Part shown: positions 34,677 through 43,746 of the stretch, in pieces
Position numbering within the stretch: position 1 is the first letter of the stretch
How the letters are laid out: each line of letters begins with the position of its first letter
Notes under the pieces: generated by a model
Database searches by the model: none
What the model was told of the DNA's origin: nothing
What the model saw: only the letters and a program-made list of their open reading frames with translations
Made by a program: the position numbers and the translations under genes
DNA from: Thermoplasmata archaeon
GTDB lineage: Archaea > Thermoplasmatota > Thermoplasmata > Lutacidiplasmatales > UBA184
NCBI GenBank assembly: GCA_030037955.1
Contig: JASHPT010000118.1
Coordinates: forward strand, 1-47,124
Direction of reading: 5' to 3'
Length of the DNA stretch: 47,124 bases

Positions 34677-35864
34677 CTAGGGGAGCGGGACCTCGCCCCG
34701 AACGACGGGCCCCGCCGCGTCCGACCGCTCGCCGCCTTCCAGGATCAGGGACTCCGCGGTGCCGACGACGGCCTCCTTGCGCTTCGCGTGCTCCTGGAGG
34801 AAGTCGTTCACGCGGACGACGAGCCGCGACTTGCAGTCGCCGCACAGCAGGGCGCCGGAGCGGCAGCCGGCGGTGACCTCCTCGAATTCCGCGTCGTTCT
34901 TCGCGAACTTCGACCGCCACTGGGCCCACACGGAGCAGACCTCGGGAACGGCCCCCAGCCGGCGCTGTTCCTCGACCGTGGCCCGGCCGCCCGTGAGGGC
35001 GTTCTTGATCTTGCGCTCCACGTCCTTGGGCCGGTCCGTGAGGAAGATGGCGTTCTCCTTCGAGTCGCCGGTCGTGGACATGACCCGCTCCCCGAGCAGG
35101 CCCGGCAGCATGATCGAGTGCATCAGCGCCGGCTTGGGGTAGCCGAGGCTCTCGGCGAGGTCCCGGCTCACGCGGAAGTGCGGGTCCTGGTCGATGCCGC
35201 ACGGGATGAGACACGGGATCGGCCGACCCGCGTACCAGGACGGCCAGAAGCAGGGAACGCTCTGGAGTGCGGTGTAGAAGATGGCCCCGATGTTCTGGCT
35301 GGCGGAGAAGCCGAAGACGGCCTTGACGGTGGAGAAGTTGACCCGCTTGGCCACGTCCACCGCGAGCGGATACATCGCGCCGATGGAGCGGGTATCGAAG
35401 AAGACCCGCGTTCTCGCCGGGTCGAAGCCGAGCGCCAGCAGGTCGGCCAGGTTGTCGAGACCCCAGCGATAGGTCTCCTCCCGGGACAGGCCGCCGCGGA
35501 CCCAGAACTTCTCGTCGTCGGTGATCTGGATGTACATCGGAGCGTCGAACTTCTCCTGCAACCACCGGCACAGGTCGAACGGAAGGAGATGCGAGGTGTG
35601 CAGTGGGCCCGAGGGACCCCGGCCCGAGTACAGGAAGAAGCCCTGGCCGGCCGCCGCGAGCCTCAGCGTCTCTCCCAGGTCCCGGTGAGAGAAGTAGATC
35701 CCGCGGGCCAGGAGGGGATGGAGCTCCCCATCCGCCCGCGCCCGGATCTGCGCCAGCAGGTCGGGCGTGAGATCCTGGGTGCCGAACATCTCCTTGAGAC
35801 GAGCGTAATCGATGTGGCCCTTGACCTCGTACGGCGTGACGACGAACTCGTCCTTCGTCGGCAC
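34677..35864 (-). CDS. trpS: Tryptophanyl-tRNA synthetase, archaeal/eukaryal type
   Basis: Charges tRNA-Trp. The 395-residue protein has the archaeal/eukaryal hallmarks YSGRGPSGPLHTSHLLPF, GIDQDPHFRVSRDLAESLGY and KPALMHSIMLPGLLG, and a C-terminal anticodon-binding helical region. The class I signatures deviate: HIGH appears as HTSH (89-92) and KMSKS as VMSTT (261-265), so the first lysine is missing. Neighbouring conserved residues are intact, so I still regard it as an active synthetase and not a pseudogene. It is 19 bases downstream of the zinc protein gene. Confidence 0.92.
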   Translation of the reverse strand: MPTKDEFVVTPYEVKGHIDYARLKEMFGTQDLTPDLLAQIRARADGELHPLLARGIYFSHRDLGETLRLAAAGQGFFLYSGRGPSGPLHTSHLLPFDLCRWLQEKFDAPMYIQITDDEKFWVRGGLSREETYRWGLDNLADLLALGFDPARTRVFFDTRSIGAMYPLAVDVAKRVNFSTVKAVFGFSASQNIGAIFYTALQSVPCFWPSWYAGRPIPCLIPCGIDQDPHFRVSRDLAESLGYPKPALMHSIMLPGLLGERVMSTTGDSKENAIFLTDRPKDVERKIKNALTGGRATVEEQRRLGAVPEVCSVWAQWRSKFAKNDAEFEEVTAGCRSGALLCGDCKSRLVVRVNDFLQEHAKRKEAVVGTAESLILEGGERSDAAGPVVRGEVPLP

Positions 35865-35883
35865 GGCGGAACCGCTCCCGGCT

Positions 35884-36192
35884 CTAGCCTTCCGGGAAGG
35901 AGATCTTGCCGAGGATGACCTCTCGTTCGTGCATCGGAACTCCCATCGAGGAAAGCGCGGAGGCGATACAGATCCGCTCGTGGGTGTGGTGCACGGTGTT
36001 GCCGCAGGTGGGGCAGGTCGTGGAGCCCTGGATCAGCCGTCGGAGGCTCTCACGGCCCTCGGAGGAGTCCCGTCGGGCGAATCGGTCGATGAGCACGGAG
36101 GCCCCGGTCGCGTTCTCGAGCTCGGAGAGCGGCACCCGGACGGGGGTATTGCAGACCAGACAACGCGGCATCCGCCGGCAGGTGCACGCCAT
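35884..36192 (-). CDS. Small zinc-binding protein of unknown function
   Basis: A 102-residue protein with two cysteine pairs, CLVC (11-14) and CPTC (60-63), plus HH and H near 68-71 that could complete zinc sites. ATG 36192 is supported by a TATA-like CCTTAAGGAG about 26 bases upstream on the minus strand, implying a leaderless mRNA. An internal ATG (MPRCLVC) would lose only the first cysteines. It precedes trpS in the same orientation with a 19-base gap and is probably cotranscribed. I do not recognise the family. Confidence 0.65.
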   Translation of the reverse strand: MACTCRRMPRCLVCNTPVRVPLSELENATGASVLIDRFARRDSSEGRESLRRLIQGSTTCPTCGNTVHHTHERICIASALSSMGVPMHEREVILGKISFPEG

Positions 36193-36215
36193 AGGGTCGT
36201 AGCACTAGAGACGTC

Positions 36216-36225
36216 TCTCCTTAAG
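36216..36225 (-). promoter_or_regulatory. TATA-like element for the zinc protein-trpS unit
   Basis: The minus strand sequence around CCTTAAGGAG is centred about 28 bases before ATG 36192. Spacing fits a leaderless transcript. The divergent gene has its own element at 36307-36315. Confidence 0.5.
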
Positions 36226-36306
36226 GTGTTCCCGAGCCCGTGCGCGATTCGCGGGGTCCCGCGCAAGGACCGGGCACGCCGAGGTGCGAGAACGAAAGCC
36301 GACGGA

Positions 36307-36315
36307 TTCAAGTAG
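36307..36315 (+). promoter_or_regulatory. TATA-like element for the small winged-helix gene
   Basis: TTCAAGTAG is centred about 22-26 bases before TTG 36333. This spacing is the main support for the non-ATG start. Confidence 0.4.
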
Positions 36316-36332
36316 GGGAAGCCGAGCTACTT

Positions 36333-36683
36333 TTGCGTACGCAAGCGACGGATGGACGGTCCGACCCGATCCGGGCGACCCTGCTCGCGGTGCTCCGCCA
36401 GCTGAACCAGACGGAGGCCCATCACGAGGGGAACGAGCAGGACCAGGCCCTCGAGCTCGCCGAGATCGAGGCCCGGTTGTCGGACTTCTGGGCGGTCAAG
36501 CAGGGGAAGATCAAGATCCCCCTGGCCGTGGGACTCCTCCTCCGGAACAAGATGGTGGAGACCCGGGCCGACTCGAAGGAGTCCTGGCAGCGGCAGCGCA
36601 CCGTCCAGCAGCGGTACCAGATCACGGTCGAAGGCAAGCGGTTCCTTACCGAGGCCGTCACCTCGGAATCGCGCATCAAGTGA
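36333..36683 (+). CDS. Small winged-helix-like archaeal protein
   Basis: A 116-residue protein if started at TTG 36333. The frame is open to 36240, but the extra part is low-complexity and lies over the promoter. Helices at about 10-60 are followed by KIKIPLAVGLLLRNKMVETRAD and YQITVEGKRFLTEAV, which resemble the recognition helix and wing of a winged-helix fold. It may be a small transcriptional regulator; the family is not recognised. It sits between the divergent zinc protein-trpS unit and rps15. Confidence 0.6.
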   Translation: MRTQATDGRSDPIRATLLAVLRQLNQTEAHHEGNEQDQALELAEIEARLSDFWAVKQGKIKIPLAVGLLLRNKMVETRADSKESWQRQRTVQQRYQITVEGKRFLTEAVTSESRIK

Positions 36684-36720
36684 GCCCCGGGCTCTGACGG
36701 CAGTTCGCCGCGCGCATAGC

Positions 36721-36730
36721 GTTTAATACG
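36721..36730 (+). promoter_or_regulatory. TATA element for rps15-DHH-gyrA
   Basis: GTTTAATACG is centred 26 bases before GTG 36751, the expected distance for a leaderless archaeal mRNA. Confidence 0.6.
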
Positions 36731-36750
36731 CATCCCTGTGTCGCTCGCCC

Positions 36751-37206
36751 GTGTCACGAATTCACTCCGGCCGGAAGGGTCGTTCCGGCTCCGACCGGCC
36801 GTATCCGGCCCTGGCACCCAGCTGGCCGATTCCCGAGCCCTCCGAGATCGTGGACCAGGCCGTACAGCTGGCCAAGGGCGGTCTCTCGGCGGCCCAGGTC
36901 GGGACGGTCCTCCGCGACACCTACGGAGTGCCGTCGGTGCGTCTCGCGACCGGGGAGCGGCTGACGCCCCTCCTGGCCAAGCAGGGGGTCCGGCCGGAGC
37001 TGCCGGAAGACCTCGCCGCCCTGCTCCGCCGGGTCGTCACGCTCCAGCGCCACCTGGCGGAACATCCGAAGGACCACTCGAACCGCCGGGGTCTCGCACT
37101 CATCGAGTCTCGGATCCGGCGCCTGGCCCGGTACTACCGGGACCGGAAACTACTGCCCGAGACCTGGCGGTACTCCGCCGCTGAGGCGGTCCTCCAGGTG
37201 GAGTGA
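36751..37206 (+). CDS. rps15: 30S ribosomal protein S15 (uS15)
   Basis: A 151-residue archaeal/eukaryal-length S15. The N-terminal basic [17 protein letters not shown] and the core [24 protein letters not shown] identify it; the latter is the 16S rRNA-binding helix pair. GTG 36751 has a TATA element 26 bases upstream and encodes the typical N-terminus. Its TGA overlaps the start of the DHH gene (TGATG), a conserved archaeal gene pair. Confidence 0.96.
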   Translation: MSRIHSGRKGRSGSDRPYPALAPSWPIPEPSEIVDQAVQLAKGGLSAAQVGTVLRDTYGVPSVRLATGERLTPLLAKQGVRPELPEDLAALLRRVVTLQRHLAEHPKDHSNRRGLALIESRIRRLARYYRDRKLLPETWRYSAAEAVLQVE

Positions 37207-38600
37207 TGCCCTCCGGGCCCGAGCAGTTCGTTGCGCATCCGCTCTACCAGCAAGAGTTCACCCGGGCCCGGGAACTGCTGCTGGCCACGCCCGGACGGTG
37301 GCGGATCATCTACCACTACGACGGGGATGGGATCGGTGCGGCATCCGCCCTGGTCCGAGCGCTGCGGCGGCTCGGCTACGGGTTTCAGACGACGGCGCTG
37401 AAGGGCGTCGAGCGGGCTCGGATCGAGGAGCTGCTCCGGGCCACGTCCGGGCCCGTAATCGTCACCGATACGGGAGCGAGCTGGCCGGAGTCCTACGTGC
37501 CGCATCGGTTCCCCGTGATCGTGCTCGACCACCACACCTACCCGGGGCATCCGGTGCCGCCGACGCTGCCCGCCCACGTCGCGTTCGTGAACCCCCTCGA
37601 CTGGGGCGTCGACGGCATGAACGAGATGTGTGCGTCGACGCTGTGCTGGCTGTTCTCCATCTTCCTCGACCCGAAGAACTGGGACAACGTGCCCTGGGCG
37701 CTCTCGGGGGCGATCCACGACCGGCAGCACGTGGGCGGTTTCCGGGGCCTCAACGAGCTCCTGGTCCGCGAAGCGATCCACCGCGAGCTGCTGCACGAAC
37801 GCCGGGAGCTTTCGCTCCGTGGACCGACGGTCGGGACGGCACTCACGGCCTCGATCGACCCGTATTTCGTGGGCCTCTCGGGCCGGGCCGACGCCTCGGC
37901 GGAGTTCGTCCGCCGGCTCGGAGTATCGCCGGACCGGTCGGTCGACGGACTCGAGACCTCGGACCGGGAGCGGCTCGGAGCCGCCCTGAAAGCCCGTCTC
38001 GTACAGCAGGGCGCCCGGCCGGAGTTTTGCGAGCGCGTATCGACGGAGCGATGGACCTTCCCGGGCGAGGCGATCGACGCCGAGGAGCTGTCCCAGCTGC
38101 AGAACGCCGCCGGGCGTGCCGAAGAACCGGGCGTGGGTGTCGCGCTCGCGCTCGGAGACCCTTCGGCCGGGCTGCGATGCCGGACGTTCTGGGAGACCTG
38201 GCAGACCGGCGTCCTCCGGGGACTGCGTCGACTGGAGGACGAAGGAGCCCACCAGAAGACCGCGCTCCAGTGGTTCCAGAGTCCCGAGCTGACCCTGGCC
38301 GGCACCCAGGCCGGGCTCGCGATCACCTATTTCCTCGACCCGTACAAGCCCGTCTTCGTACTCTCCCGGAGCGACGGGTCCACGAAGGTGTCGTCGCGGG
38401 GAACGACCTGGTTGGTCGACCAGGGCCTCGACCTCGCCACCGCCTGCCGGACGGCGGCATCCGCCGTCGGGGGAGAGGGTGGGGGCCATCGCGTCGCGAG
38501 CGGCGCGACGATCCCCTCGGATCGAGAGGAGGAGTTCCTTCAAGAGGCCGATCGAATCATCGTTCAGCAGCTTCCGGCGCGTCCGGAAACCTCCCCATGA
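37206..38600 (+). CDS. DHH-family (RecJ-like/GAN) phosphoesterase
   Basis: A 464-residue protein with both DHH and DHHA1 regions. Motifs are [11 protein letters not shown] (metal site), [17 protein letters not shown] (the DHH motif) and GAIHDRQH. The C-terminal substrate-binding [13 protein letters not shown] completes it. It resembles the archaeal RecJ-like nucleases that pair with rps15 and act with the replisome on single-stranded DNA. Oligonucleotide phosphodiesterase activity is an alternative. ATG 37206 overlaps the rps15 stop; the end overlaps gyrA by 4 bases (ATGA). Confidence 0.88.
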   Translation: MPSGPEQFVAHPLYQQEFTRARELLLATPGRWRIIYHYDGDGIGAASALVRALRRLGYGFQTTALKGVERARIEELLRATSGPVIVTDTGASWPESYVPHRFPVIVLDHHTYPGHPVPPTLPAHVAFVNPLDWGVDGMNEMCASTLCWLFSIFLDPKNWDNVPWALSGAIHDRQHVGGFRGLNELLVREAIHRELLHERRELSLRGPTVGTALTASIDPYFVGLSGRADASAEFVRRLGVSPDRSVDGLETSDRERLGAALKARLVQQGARPEFCERVSTERWTFPGEAIDAEELSQLQNAAGRAEEPGVGVALALGDPSAGLRCRTFWETWQTGVLRGLRRLEDEGAHQKTALQWFQSPELTLAGTQAGLAITYFLDPYKPVFVLSRSDGSTKVSSRGTTWLVDQGLDLATACRTAASAVGGEGGGHRVASGATIPSDREEEFLQEADRIIVQQLPARPETSP

Positions 38601-41215
38601 GCGCCCCGGCGAAGAAGCTCCCTCCGGCCGAGCCGACGGTCACCGTCGACCACGTGAGGGACCATCCGGTCGAGGCGGAGCTCCACAAGTCGTACATCGA
38701 TTACGCGATGAGCGTCATCGTCGGCCGGGCGCTCCCGGACGGCCGGGACGGGCTCAAGCCCGTCCACCGGCGGATCCTCTGGTCGATGTGGGACAGCGGC
38801 GGGACCCACGACCGGCCGTACCGGAAGTCGGCGCGCATGGTCGGCGATGTGCTGGGAAAGTACCACCCCCACGGCGACACGGCGGTCTACGATGCCCTGG
38901 TCCGCATGGCGCAGCCGTTCTCCCTCCGCTACCTCCTGATCGATGGCCAGGGGAACTTCGGCTCCGTCGACGGCGACATGCCGGCGGCGATGCGGTACAC
39001 CGAAGCGCGTCTCTCGGCGTTGTCGGAGGAGCTGCTCCTGGACATCGAGAAGGAGACGGTCGAGTGGACCGACAATTTCGACGGGTCGCTCAAGGAACCC
39101 CTCGTCCTGCCCTCCAAGGTCCCGAACCTGCTCGTGAACGGGTCGGCGGGGATCGCCGTCGGGATGGCGACGAACATGCCGCCGCACAACCTCTCCGAAA
39201 TCGCCGACGCCCTCCTGCTCCTGCTCCAGAGACCGGACGCCACGCTGGACGAGCTCATGCAGGTCGTTCCGGGCCCGGACTTCCCGACCGGCGGCATGCT
39301 CGCCGCGGACGAGGGGATCCGGGAGGCCTACGAGACCGGTCGGGGGCTGTTGCGGCTCCGCGGTCGGGCCGAGAAGCGCGAGCGGGACGGGAAGGACGAG
39401 ATCGTCATCACCGAGATCCCGTACGAGGTCAACAAGTCCCAGCTGCTCCAGCTGATGGCCGACCTCGTCCGCGACAAGCGGATCGACGGCGTCGCCGACC
39501 TCCGGGACGAGTCCGACCGACACGGCATGTCGATCGTGGTCGAACTCAAGCGGGACGTGCCCGTGGAGATCGTCCTCAACCGGATCTACGAGCACACCCC
39601 GCTCGAGACGACCTTCGGCGTGATCAACCTCTGTCTCATCGACGGTCGACCGAAGGTCCTCGGCCTCAAGCAGCTGCTCGAGGTGCATCTCCAGCACCGG
39701 CGGACGGTGCTCACCCGTCGGACCACCTTCGACCTCGCCCGGACGCTCGAGCGCCTCCACCTCCTGGAGGGGTTCCTGATCGCCATCGACCACATCGACG
39801 AGGTGATCCGGATCATCCGCCGGTCCAAGGACGCCGAGGCCGCCTCGACGTCGCTGATGGGTAAGTTCCTGCTCTCGACCGAGCAGGCGAAGGCGATCCT
39901 CGACATGCGGCTCGCCCGCCTCACCCAGCTGGAACGGGAGGCCGTCGAGAAGGAGAGCCACGAGAAGGAGGCACTCGTCACTCGGCTCAAGGAGATCCTG
40001 GCCTCGCCGCACGAGCTGGACGGTCTCATCGTCGCCGAGCTCACCGACCTCAAGCAGCGCTTCGGCGATGCCCGTCGGACGACGATCGTCCCGGGCTTCA
40101 CCGAGCGCACGCTCGAGGACCTGATCCCGGACACGGACGTGGTAGTGCTCGTCACCCACGACGGCTACATCAAGCGCCTCCCGCTCGACAGCTACCGGCG
40201 GCAGCGCCGGGGCGGCAAGGGCCTCATCCAGATGGAGACCAAGGAGGAGGACTTCGTCACCCGGACCTTCGTGGGCCGGACCCACGACAACATCCTGTTC
40301 TTCACGACCCTGGGCCGGGTCTACCGCCTCAAGGCCTACGAACTTCCGGAGGGGAGCCGCCACTCGAAGGGGAAGGCCATCATCAACCTCCTGCCGAAGC
40401 TCAAGGACGGCGAGAAGATCCAGACGCTCCTCCTGGTCCGGGACCTCGGGCAGACCGGGGACCTGGTCTTCGCCACCCGGGCCGGTCTCGTGAAGCGGAC
40501 CGGCCTCGAGCAGTTCCAGAACATCCGGACGAACGGCATCCAGGCCGTCCTCCTCGAGGAGACGGACGCGCTCGTGGACGTCCAGCTCATCGATGACGAG
40601 ACGGTCGAGATCCTGCTCGCGACCCGGTCGGGGCAGCTCGTCCGCTTCCCCGTCGGCGAGATCCGCCGGATGGGCCGGGCCACCTACGGCGTGATCGGGG
40701 CGCGGCTCTCGGACGAGAAGGGCGACCAGGTCGTGTCGATGACCGTCGCGAGCGCCGCCTATCCGTACCTGCTCTCGTTGACGTCCACGGGGTTCGGCAA
40801 GCGCAGCGCCACGGAGGAGTACCGCCGCACCCACCGGGGAGCCAAGGGGGTCCGCACGATCCGCACCGGTGGCCGCAACGGACAGGTGGTCGCCGTCCTG
40901 CCGACCCGGGACGACCAGGAATTGCTTGTCACGACGCAATGGGGCATCACCATCCGGGCCCCGGTCGAAGGGATCCGGGCCCAGGGGCGGAACACGCTCG
41001 GCGTGCGCGTGATCCGGCTCGAGGAAGGGGACACGGTCCGGGACGCCGTCGCGCTCATCCCACCGGGGGAGACCGAGGAGAGCGGCCCCGGAACCCCCCC
41101 GACCCCGCCGCCCGGCCCCTCGCCGCCGGGCGAGGACGACGACGAGGACACGCCCGAGGAACCGGACCCGGAACCTCCGGAGGACGACGATGAAGCGTCG
41201 CCGGCCCCGGGGTAA
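38597..41215 (+). CDS. gyrA: DNA gyrase subunit A
   Basis: The breakage-reunion subunit of gyrase, 872 residues. It has the GyrA N-terminus ([20 protein letters not shown]), [12 protein letters not shown] in the quinolone-pocket region (Thr95 and Asp99 at the positions of E. coli Ser83 and Asp87), and catalytic Tyr134 ([10 protein letters not shown]). The C-terminal beta-pinwheel carries the GyrA box QRRGGKG at 536-542, which marks gyrase and not topoisomerase IV. A proline-rich and very acidic tail ends the protein. gyrB is not in the window. The gene is coupled to the DHH gene by ATGA, and its last 26 bases overlap the zinc-ribbon gene. Confidence 0.97.
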   Translation: MSAPAKKLPPAEPTVTVDHVRDHPVEAELHKSYIDYAMSVIVGRALPDGRDGLKPVHRRILWSMWDSGGTHDRPYRKSARMVGDVLGKYHPHGDTAVYDALVRMAQPFSLRYLLIDGQGNFGSVDGDMPAAMRYTEARLSALSEELLLDIEKETVEWTDNFDGSLKEPLVLPSKVPNLLVNGSAGIAVGMATNMPPHNLSEIADALLLLLQRPDATLDELMQVVPGPDFPTGGMLAADEGIREAYETGRGLLRLRGRAEKRERDGKDEIVITEIPYEVNKSQLLQLMADLVRDKRIDGVADLRDESDRHGMSIVVELKRDVPVEIVLNRIYEHTPLETTFGVINLCLIDGRPKVLGLKQLLEVHLQHRRTVLTRRTTFDLARTLERLHLLEGFLIAIDHIDEVIRIIRRSKDAEAASTSLMGKFLLSTEQAKAILDMRLARLTQLEREAVEKESHEKEALVTRLKEILASPHELDGLIVAELTDLKQRFGDARRTTIVPGFTERTLEDLIPDTDVVVLVTHDGYIKRLPLDSYRRQRRGGKGLIQMETKEEDFVTRTFVGRTHDNILFFTTLGRVYRLKAYELPEGSRHSKGKAIINLLPKLKDGEKIQTLLLVRDLGQTGDLVFATRAGLVKRTGLEQFQNIRTNGIQAVLLEETDALVDVQLIDDETVEILLATRSGQLVRFPVGEIRRMGRATYGVIGARLSDEKGDQVVSMTVASAAYPYLLSLTSTGFGKRSATEEYRRTHRGAKGVRTIRTGGRNGQVVAVLPTRDDQELLVTTQWGITIRAPVEGIRAQGRNTLGVRVIRLEEGDTVRDAVALIPPGETEESGPGTPPTPPPGPSPPGEDDDEDTPEEPDPEPPEDDDEASPAPG

Positions 41216-41369
41216 GATCGTCCGCAGCTGCCCGTACTGCCGGTCGACCCGGCTGATCTTCGAGGGAGCGCTGATCCTGGGGCAGCTCTATCGCTGCCTG
41301 GACTGCGGCTACGTCGGGCCGCTCGTCCTCGAGGAAGAGGAGGCCACACCGGCGGCACGGCCGTCCTGA
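41190..41369 (+). CDS. 59-residue zinc-ribbon protein
   Basis: A very small protein that length filters would miss. It begins [17 protein letters not shown] and has two zinc-ligand pairs, CPYC (14-17) and CLDC (36-39), with [13 protein letters not shown] following, a layout like other archaeal zinc-finger microproteins. ATG 41190 lies inside the last 26 bases of gyrA in another frame, so translation may be coupled. Its 3' 61 bases overlap the end of folP on the opposite strand. The basic N-terminus suggests nucleic-acid binding. The function is unknown. Confidence 0.72.
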   Translation: MKRRRPRGKIVRSCPYCRSTRLIFEGALILGQLYRCLDCGYVGPLVLEEEEATPAARPS

Positions 41370-42625
41370 GGGACGGGGAATCGCCCGCTCCGGACGGCGT
41401 CGGCCAGGGCGACGGCCCGTACGGTCGGGGCGACATCGTGCACTCGAACGACGGCCGCATGGGCCAGGGCGGCGATCACCGCAGCGGCGAGGCTTCCCTC
41501 GAGACGCTGGTCCAGCGACGCGCCTCCGAGTGCCCGGCCGATGAACTCCTTGCGGGAGGCGCCGACGACGACCGGCCGCCCCAGGCTGCGGAACTCCCCC
41601 AGGTGGCGGAGCAGGTCGAGTCCCTGCTCGGAACTCTTCCCGAAGCCGATCCCCGGGTCGACCAATAGCTGCTCCGGCGCGATCCCGTCCGCCTGGGCCG
41701 CGGCGAGGGCCCGGGCCAGGTCCTCGTAGACCTCCGAGCGCAGGTCCGCGTACTCGGTGTTGAACTGCATCGTTCCGGGGGTGCCCCGCATGTGCATCAG
41801 GATCGCCGGCGCCTCGACGCGGGCCAGCAGCCGGCGCATCTCGGGATCCCGGAGGCCGGAGACGTCATTCACCAGGTCGGCGCCCAAGTCGAGAGCCTCC
41901 CGGGCGACGTCGGCCTTCTGAGTATCCACCGAGATCGGGATCTTCACCCGGTCGTGCAGCGCCGGGAGCACGGCTCGAAGGCGAGCCAGCTCCTGCTCCG
42001 CCGAGATCGGAGTCGCGCCCGGCCGACTCGACTCCGCTCCGATATCGAGGATGCCGGCTCCCTCGGCCTCGATCTCGAGCCCACGGGCCACGGCCACGTC
42101 CGGCTCTTCGAACAGCCCTCCGTCGCTGAACGAGTCGGGGGTGATGTTCAGCACCCCCATCACCACGGTCGCTTCCCCGAGCCGAACCGAGCGGTGGAGT
42201 CCTTCCACGAGGGTCGGGGCCTGTCGAGCGTAGTTCTCGAGCACCGCCTCGACGGCCGTGGCGACGGACCGGAGCTGGAACGGTTGGCGACGCAGTTTCG
42301 GGATCAGGCGAGCATACTGCGAGGGCGTCCCGATGAGCACCACCGCGCTCTGGGGTACGGAGAGGTCGGCGATCCCCTTCGCATGCGCGGAGTCGGCCCC
42401 GAGGGCGAGCATCTCCTGCTTGAGCAGCGGGGCGGCCTTGAGCGGAATCCCGTCGAGTCGGACGAGCAGGGTCCGGCCCTTGCGGGTCATGATCCCGACT
42501 CCCTCCGGGTCGGAGTCCGTACGCTCCACCTCCCGTGCGATCTCGGCCGGGGTAGAGGCCTCCAGCACGCGGACGCCATAGCGGGCGATCAGGTCGATCG
42601 GGGCACGGGGGCTGGCGCGGGGCAC
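41309..42625 (-). CDS. folP: Dihydropteroate synthase with N-terminal extension
   Basis: Condenses a dihydropterin pyrophosphate with p-aminobenzoate. From GTG 42625 the protein has 438 residues. The C-terminal 285 or so form the TIM barrel with VMGVLNITPDSFSDGG, GAESSRPGA, VNDVSGLRD, DPGIGFGKS and VGASRKEF. About 150 residues precede it (ILKQEM-like PLLKQEMLALGADSAHAKG, LRRQPFQLRSVA); from memory, some thermophilic Firmicutes DHPS proteins carry a similar extension. GTG 42625 has a TATA-like sequence 27 bases upstream. It diverges from lsm, and its end overlaps the zinc-ribbon gene. Confidence 0.92.
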   Translation of the reverse strand: MPRASPRAPIDLIARYGVRVLEASTPAEIAREVERTDSDPEGVGIMTRKGRTLLVRLDGIPLKAAPLLKQEMLALGADSAHAKGIADLSVPQSAVVLIGTPSQYARLIPKLRRQPFQLRSVATAVEAVLENYARQAPTLVEGLHRSVRLGEATVVMGVLNITPDSFSDGGLFEEPDVAVARGLEIEAEGAGILDIGAESSRPGATPISAEQELARLRAVLPALHDRVKIPISVDTQKADVAREALDLGADLVNDVSGLRDPEMRRLLARVEAPAILMHMRGTPGTMQFNTEYADLRSEVYEDLARALAAAQADGIAPEQLLVDPGIGFGKSSEQGLDLLRHLGEFRSLGRPVVVGASRKEFIGRALGGASLDQRLEGSLAAAVIAALAHAAVVRVHDVAPTVRAVALADAVRSGRFPVPQDGRAAGVASSSSRTSGPT

Positions 42626-42647
42626 ACCCTCAGAGACGCGCGTCCTT

Positions 42648-42657
42648 CCCAAAAGGG
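42648..42657 (-). promoter_or_regulatory. TATA-like element for folP
   Basis: The minus strand reads CCCTTTTGGG, centred about 27 bases before GTG 42625. This supports a leaderless GTG start over the longer frames upstream. Confidence 0.4.
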
Positions 42658-42700
42658 TGGTCCCGGCCGAGACCCTCCCCCGATTTCGCGACGGAACCAA

Positions 42701-42710
42701 CGTTAAGCTC
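42701..42710 (+). promoter_or_regulatory. TATA-like element for lsm-rpl37e
   Basis: CGTTAAGCTC is centred about 33 bases before ATG 42738, predicting a leader of about 7 bases. It shares the 112-base divergent gap with the folP element. Confidence 0.4.
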
Positions 42711-42737
42711 CCGAGCCGTCGTCCCGGGCCTTTCCCG

Positions 42738-42956
42738 ATGAAGCCGCTGGACCTCCTGCAGCAGAGCCTCCGCCAGCCCGTGCTGGTGGAGCTCCGGGGC
42801 GGCCGCCGGATCCGGGGCACGCTCGAGTCCTACGACCAGCACCTCAACCTGGTGCTCTCCGCCGCCGAGGAACAGGACGCGACCGGGACGACTCCGACGC
42901 CGAGGCCGGGCCTCACCCTGGTCCGGGGCGATAGCGTCATCTTCATCTCCCCGTAG
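42738..42956 (+). CDS. lsm: Archaeal Sm-like protein (Lsm)
   Basis: A 72-residue Lsm protein that should form a heptameric RNA-binding ring. The Sm1 motif is GRRIRGTLESYDQHLNLVL and Sm2 is LVRGDSVIFIS. A short variable loop (DATGTTPTPRPG) separates them. ATG 42738 gives the standard length; the frame continues upstream to 42657 without homology. It is paired with rpl37e 26 bases downstream, the usual archaeal arrangement. Confidence 0.95.
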   Translation: MKPLDLLQQSLRQPVLVELRGGRRIRGTLESYDQHLNLVLSAAEEQDATGTTPTPRPGLTLVRGDSVIFISP

Positions 42957-42982
42957 GCTCCGCCCCACGACCCGGAGCACGT

Positions 42983-43144
42983 ATGGGAAAGGGAACTCCG
43001 TCCAGCGCCGGCGGCAAGATCGTTCACTTCCGCTGCCGTCGCTGCGGCAAGCACTCGTTCCACCGGCAGAAGCGGGTGTGCTCCTCGTGCGGGTTCGGCC
43101 GGACGACCACGCTACGGCACTACGACTGGGCGAAGCGGCACTGA
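42983..43144 (+). CDS. rpl37e: 50S ribosomal protein L37e
   Basis: A 53-residue basic zinc protein, too short for most gene-length cut-offs. The zinc site is CRRC and CSSC (residues 18-21 and 33-36), preceded by MGKGTPSSAGGK and followed by GFGRTTTLRHYDWAKRH, typical of L37e. CGGAG lies before the ATG. It is cotranscribed with lsm. Its last 33 bases overlap the 3' end of the convergent DNA glycosylase gene. Confidence 0.95.
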   Translation: MGKGTPSSAGGKIVHFRCRRCGKHSFHRQKRVCSSCGFGRTTTLRHYDWAKRH

Positions 43145-43726
43145 ACCGACCGCCGACCGGCTCCTCCAGCCCCGAGGACGGGGCGTGGACACCCAGCGGT
43201 TTCCGGCCAGCGCGAAGCGCAGGGGGCGCGACCGCGCCCTTCGGATTCCGACCCGCGGCCCCCGGACCACCTTCGTTCTGTTCACGGTGCCCCGAAGCAC
43301 CCGAAGACAACGGCCCGTCACTGCGCTCGTGCCGTCCTCCGCCCGCGTGAGACCGAACGCGCGGCAGAGGCGGCCGGGGCCCCGAGTGTCTCCCAGGCCC
43401 GGGGTCAGCGGCTCGACCGCTCGGACGAGCACCGCCTGCCCTTCCCGGGTCGTCAAGTTGAGACAGTGGACCTGATGGATCCGGTAGATGTAGACCGTAC
43501 CGGGCCCGGCGAACATCGCCCGGTTCCGCCGGGTCACCCCCCGGTATGCGTGGCTCGCCGGATCCCGCGCCACATACGCCTCGGTCTCGACGATTCGCCC
43601 CACGCGCCATCCGTGCCGGGCGCGCACGACCAGCCACCGGCCCAGCAGCTGCCGCGCCACGGTGGCGGTCGGACGGTCGTACCAGGCGGCCGGCAGGGGA
43701 TGAGCGAAGGCCGTGCGCCAGACCAT
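43112..43726 (-). CDS. 3-methyladenine DNA glycosylase, AAG/MPG family
   Basis: A 204-residue glycosylase that excises alkylated purines. The catalytic glutamate lies in RIVETEAYV, followed by DPASHAYRGVTRRNRAMFAGPG and VYIYRIHQVHCLNL, then GPGRLCRAFGLT. The start is ATG 43726, 20 bases after the M29-like gene; the frame is open much further upstream, but that part lies opposite or within the peptidase gene. The C-terminal residues beyond about 180 are Arg/Pro-rich and poorly conserved; their codons overlap rpl37e on the opposite strand. Confidence 0.85.
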   Translation of the reverse strand: MVWRTAFAHPLPAAWYDRPTATVARQLLGRWLVVRARHGWRVGRIVETEAYVARDPASHAYRGVTRRNRAMFAGPGTVYIYRIHQVHCLNLTTREGQAVLVRAVEPLTPGLGDTRGPGRLCRAFGLTRAEDGTSAVTGRCLRVLRGTVNRTKVVRGPRVGIRRARSRPLRFALAGNRWVSTPRPRGWRSRSAVGSVPLRPVVVP

Positions 43727-43746
43727 CCCGGGTGGCGCCGCGGCCC

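Noticed and set aside
38564-40939. A 791-codon open frame on the minus strand opposite gyrA
   Set aside because: gyrA is unambiguous; the antisense product has only charged repeats of shadow type.
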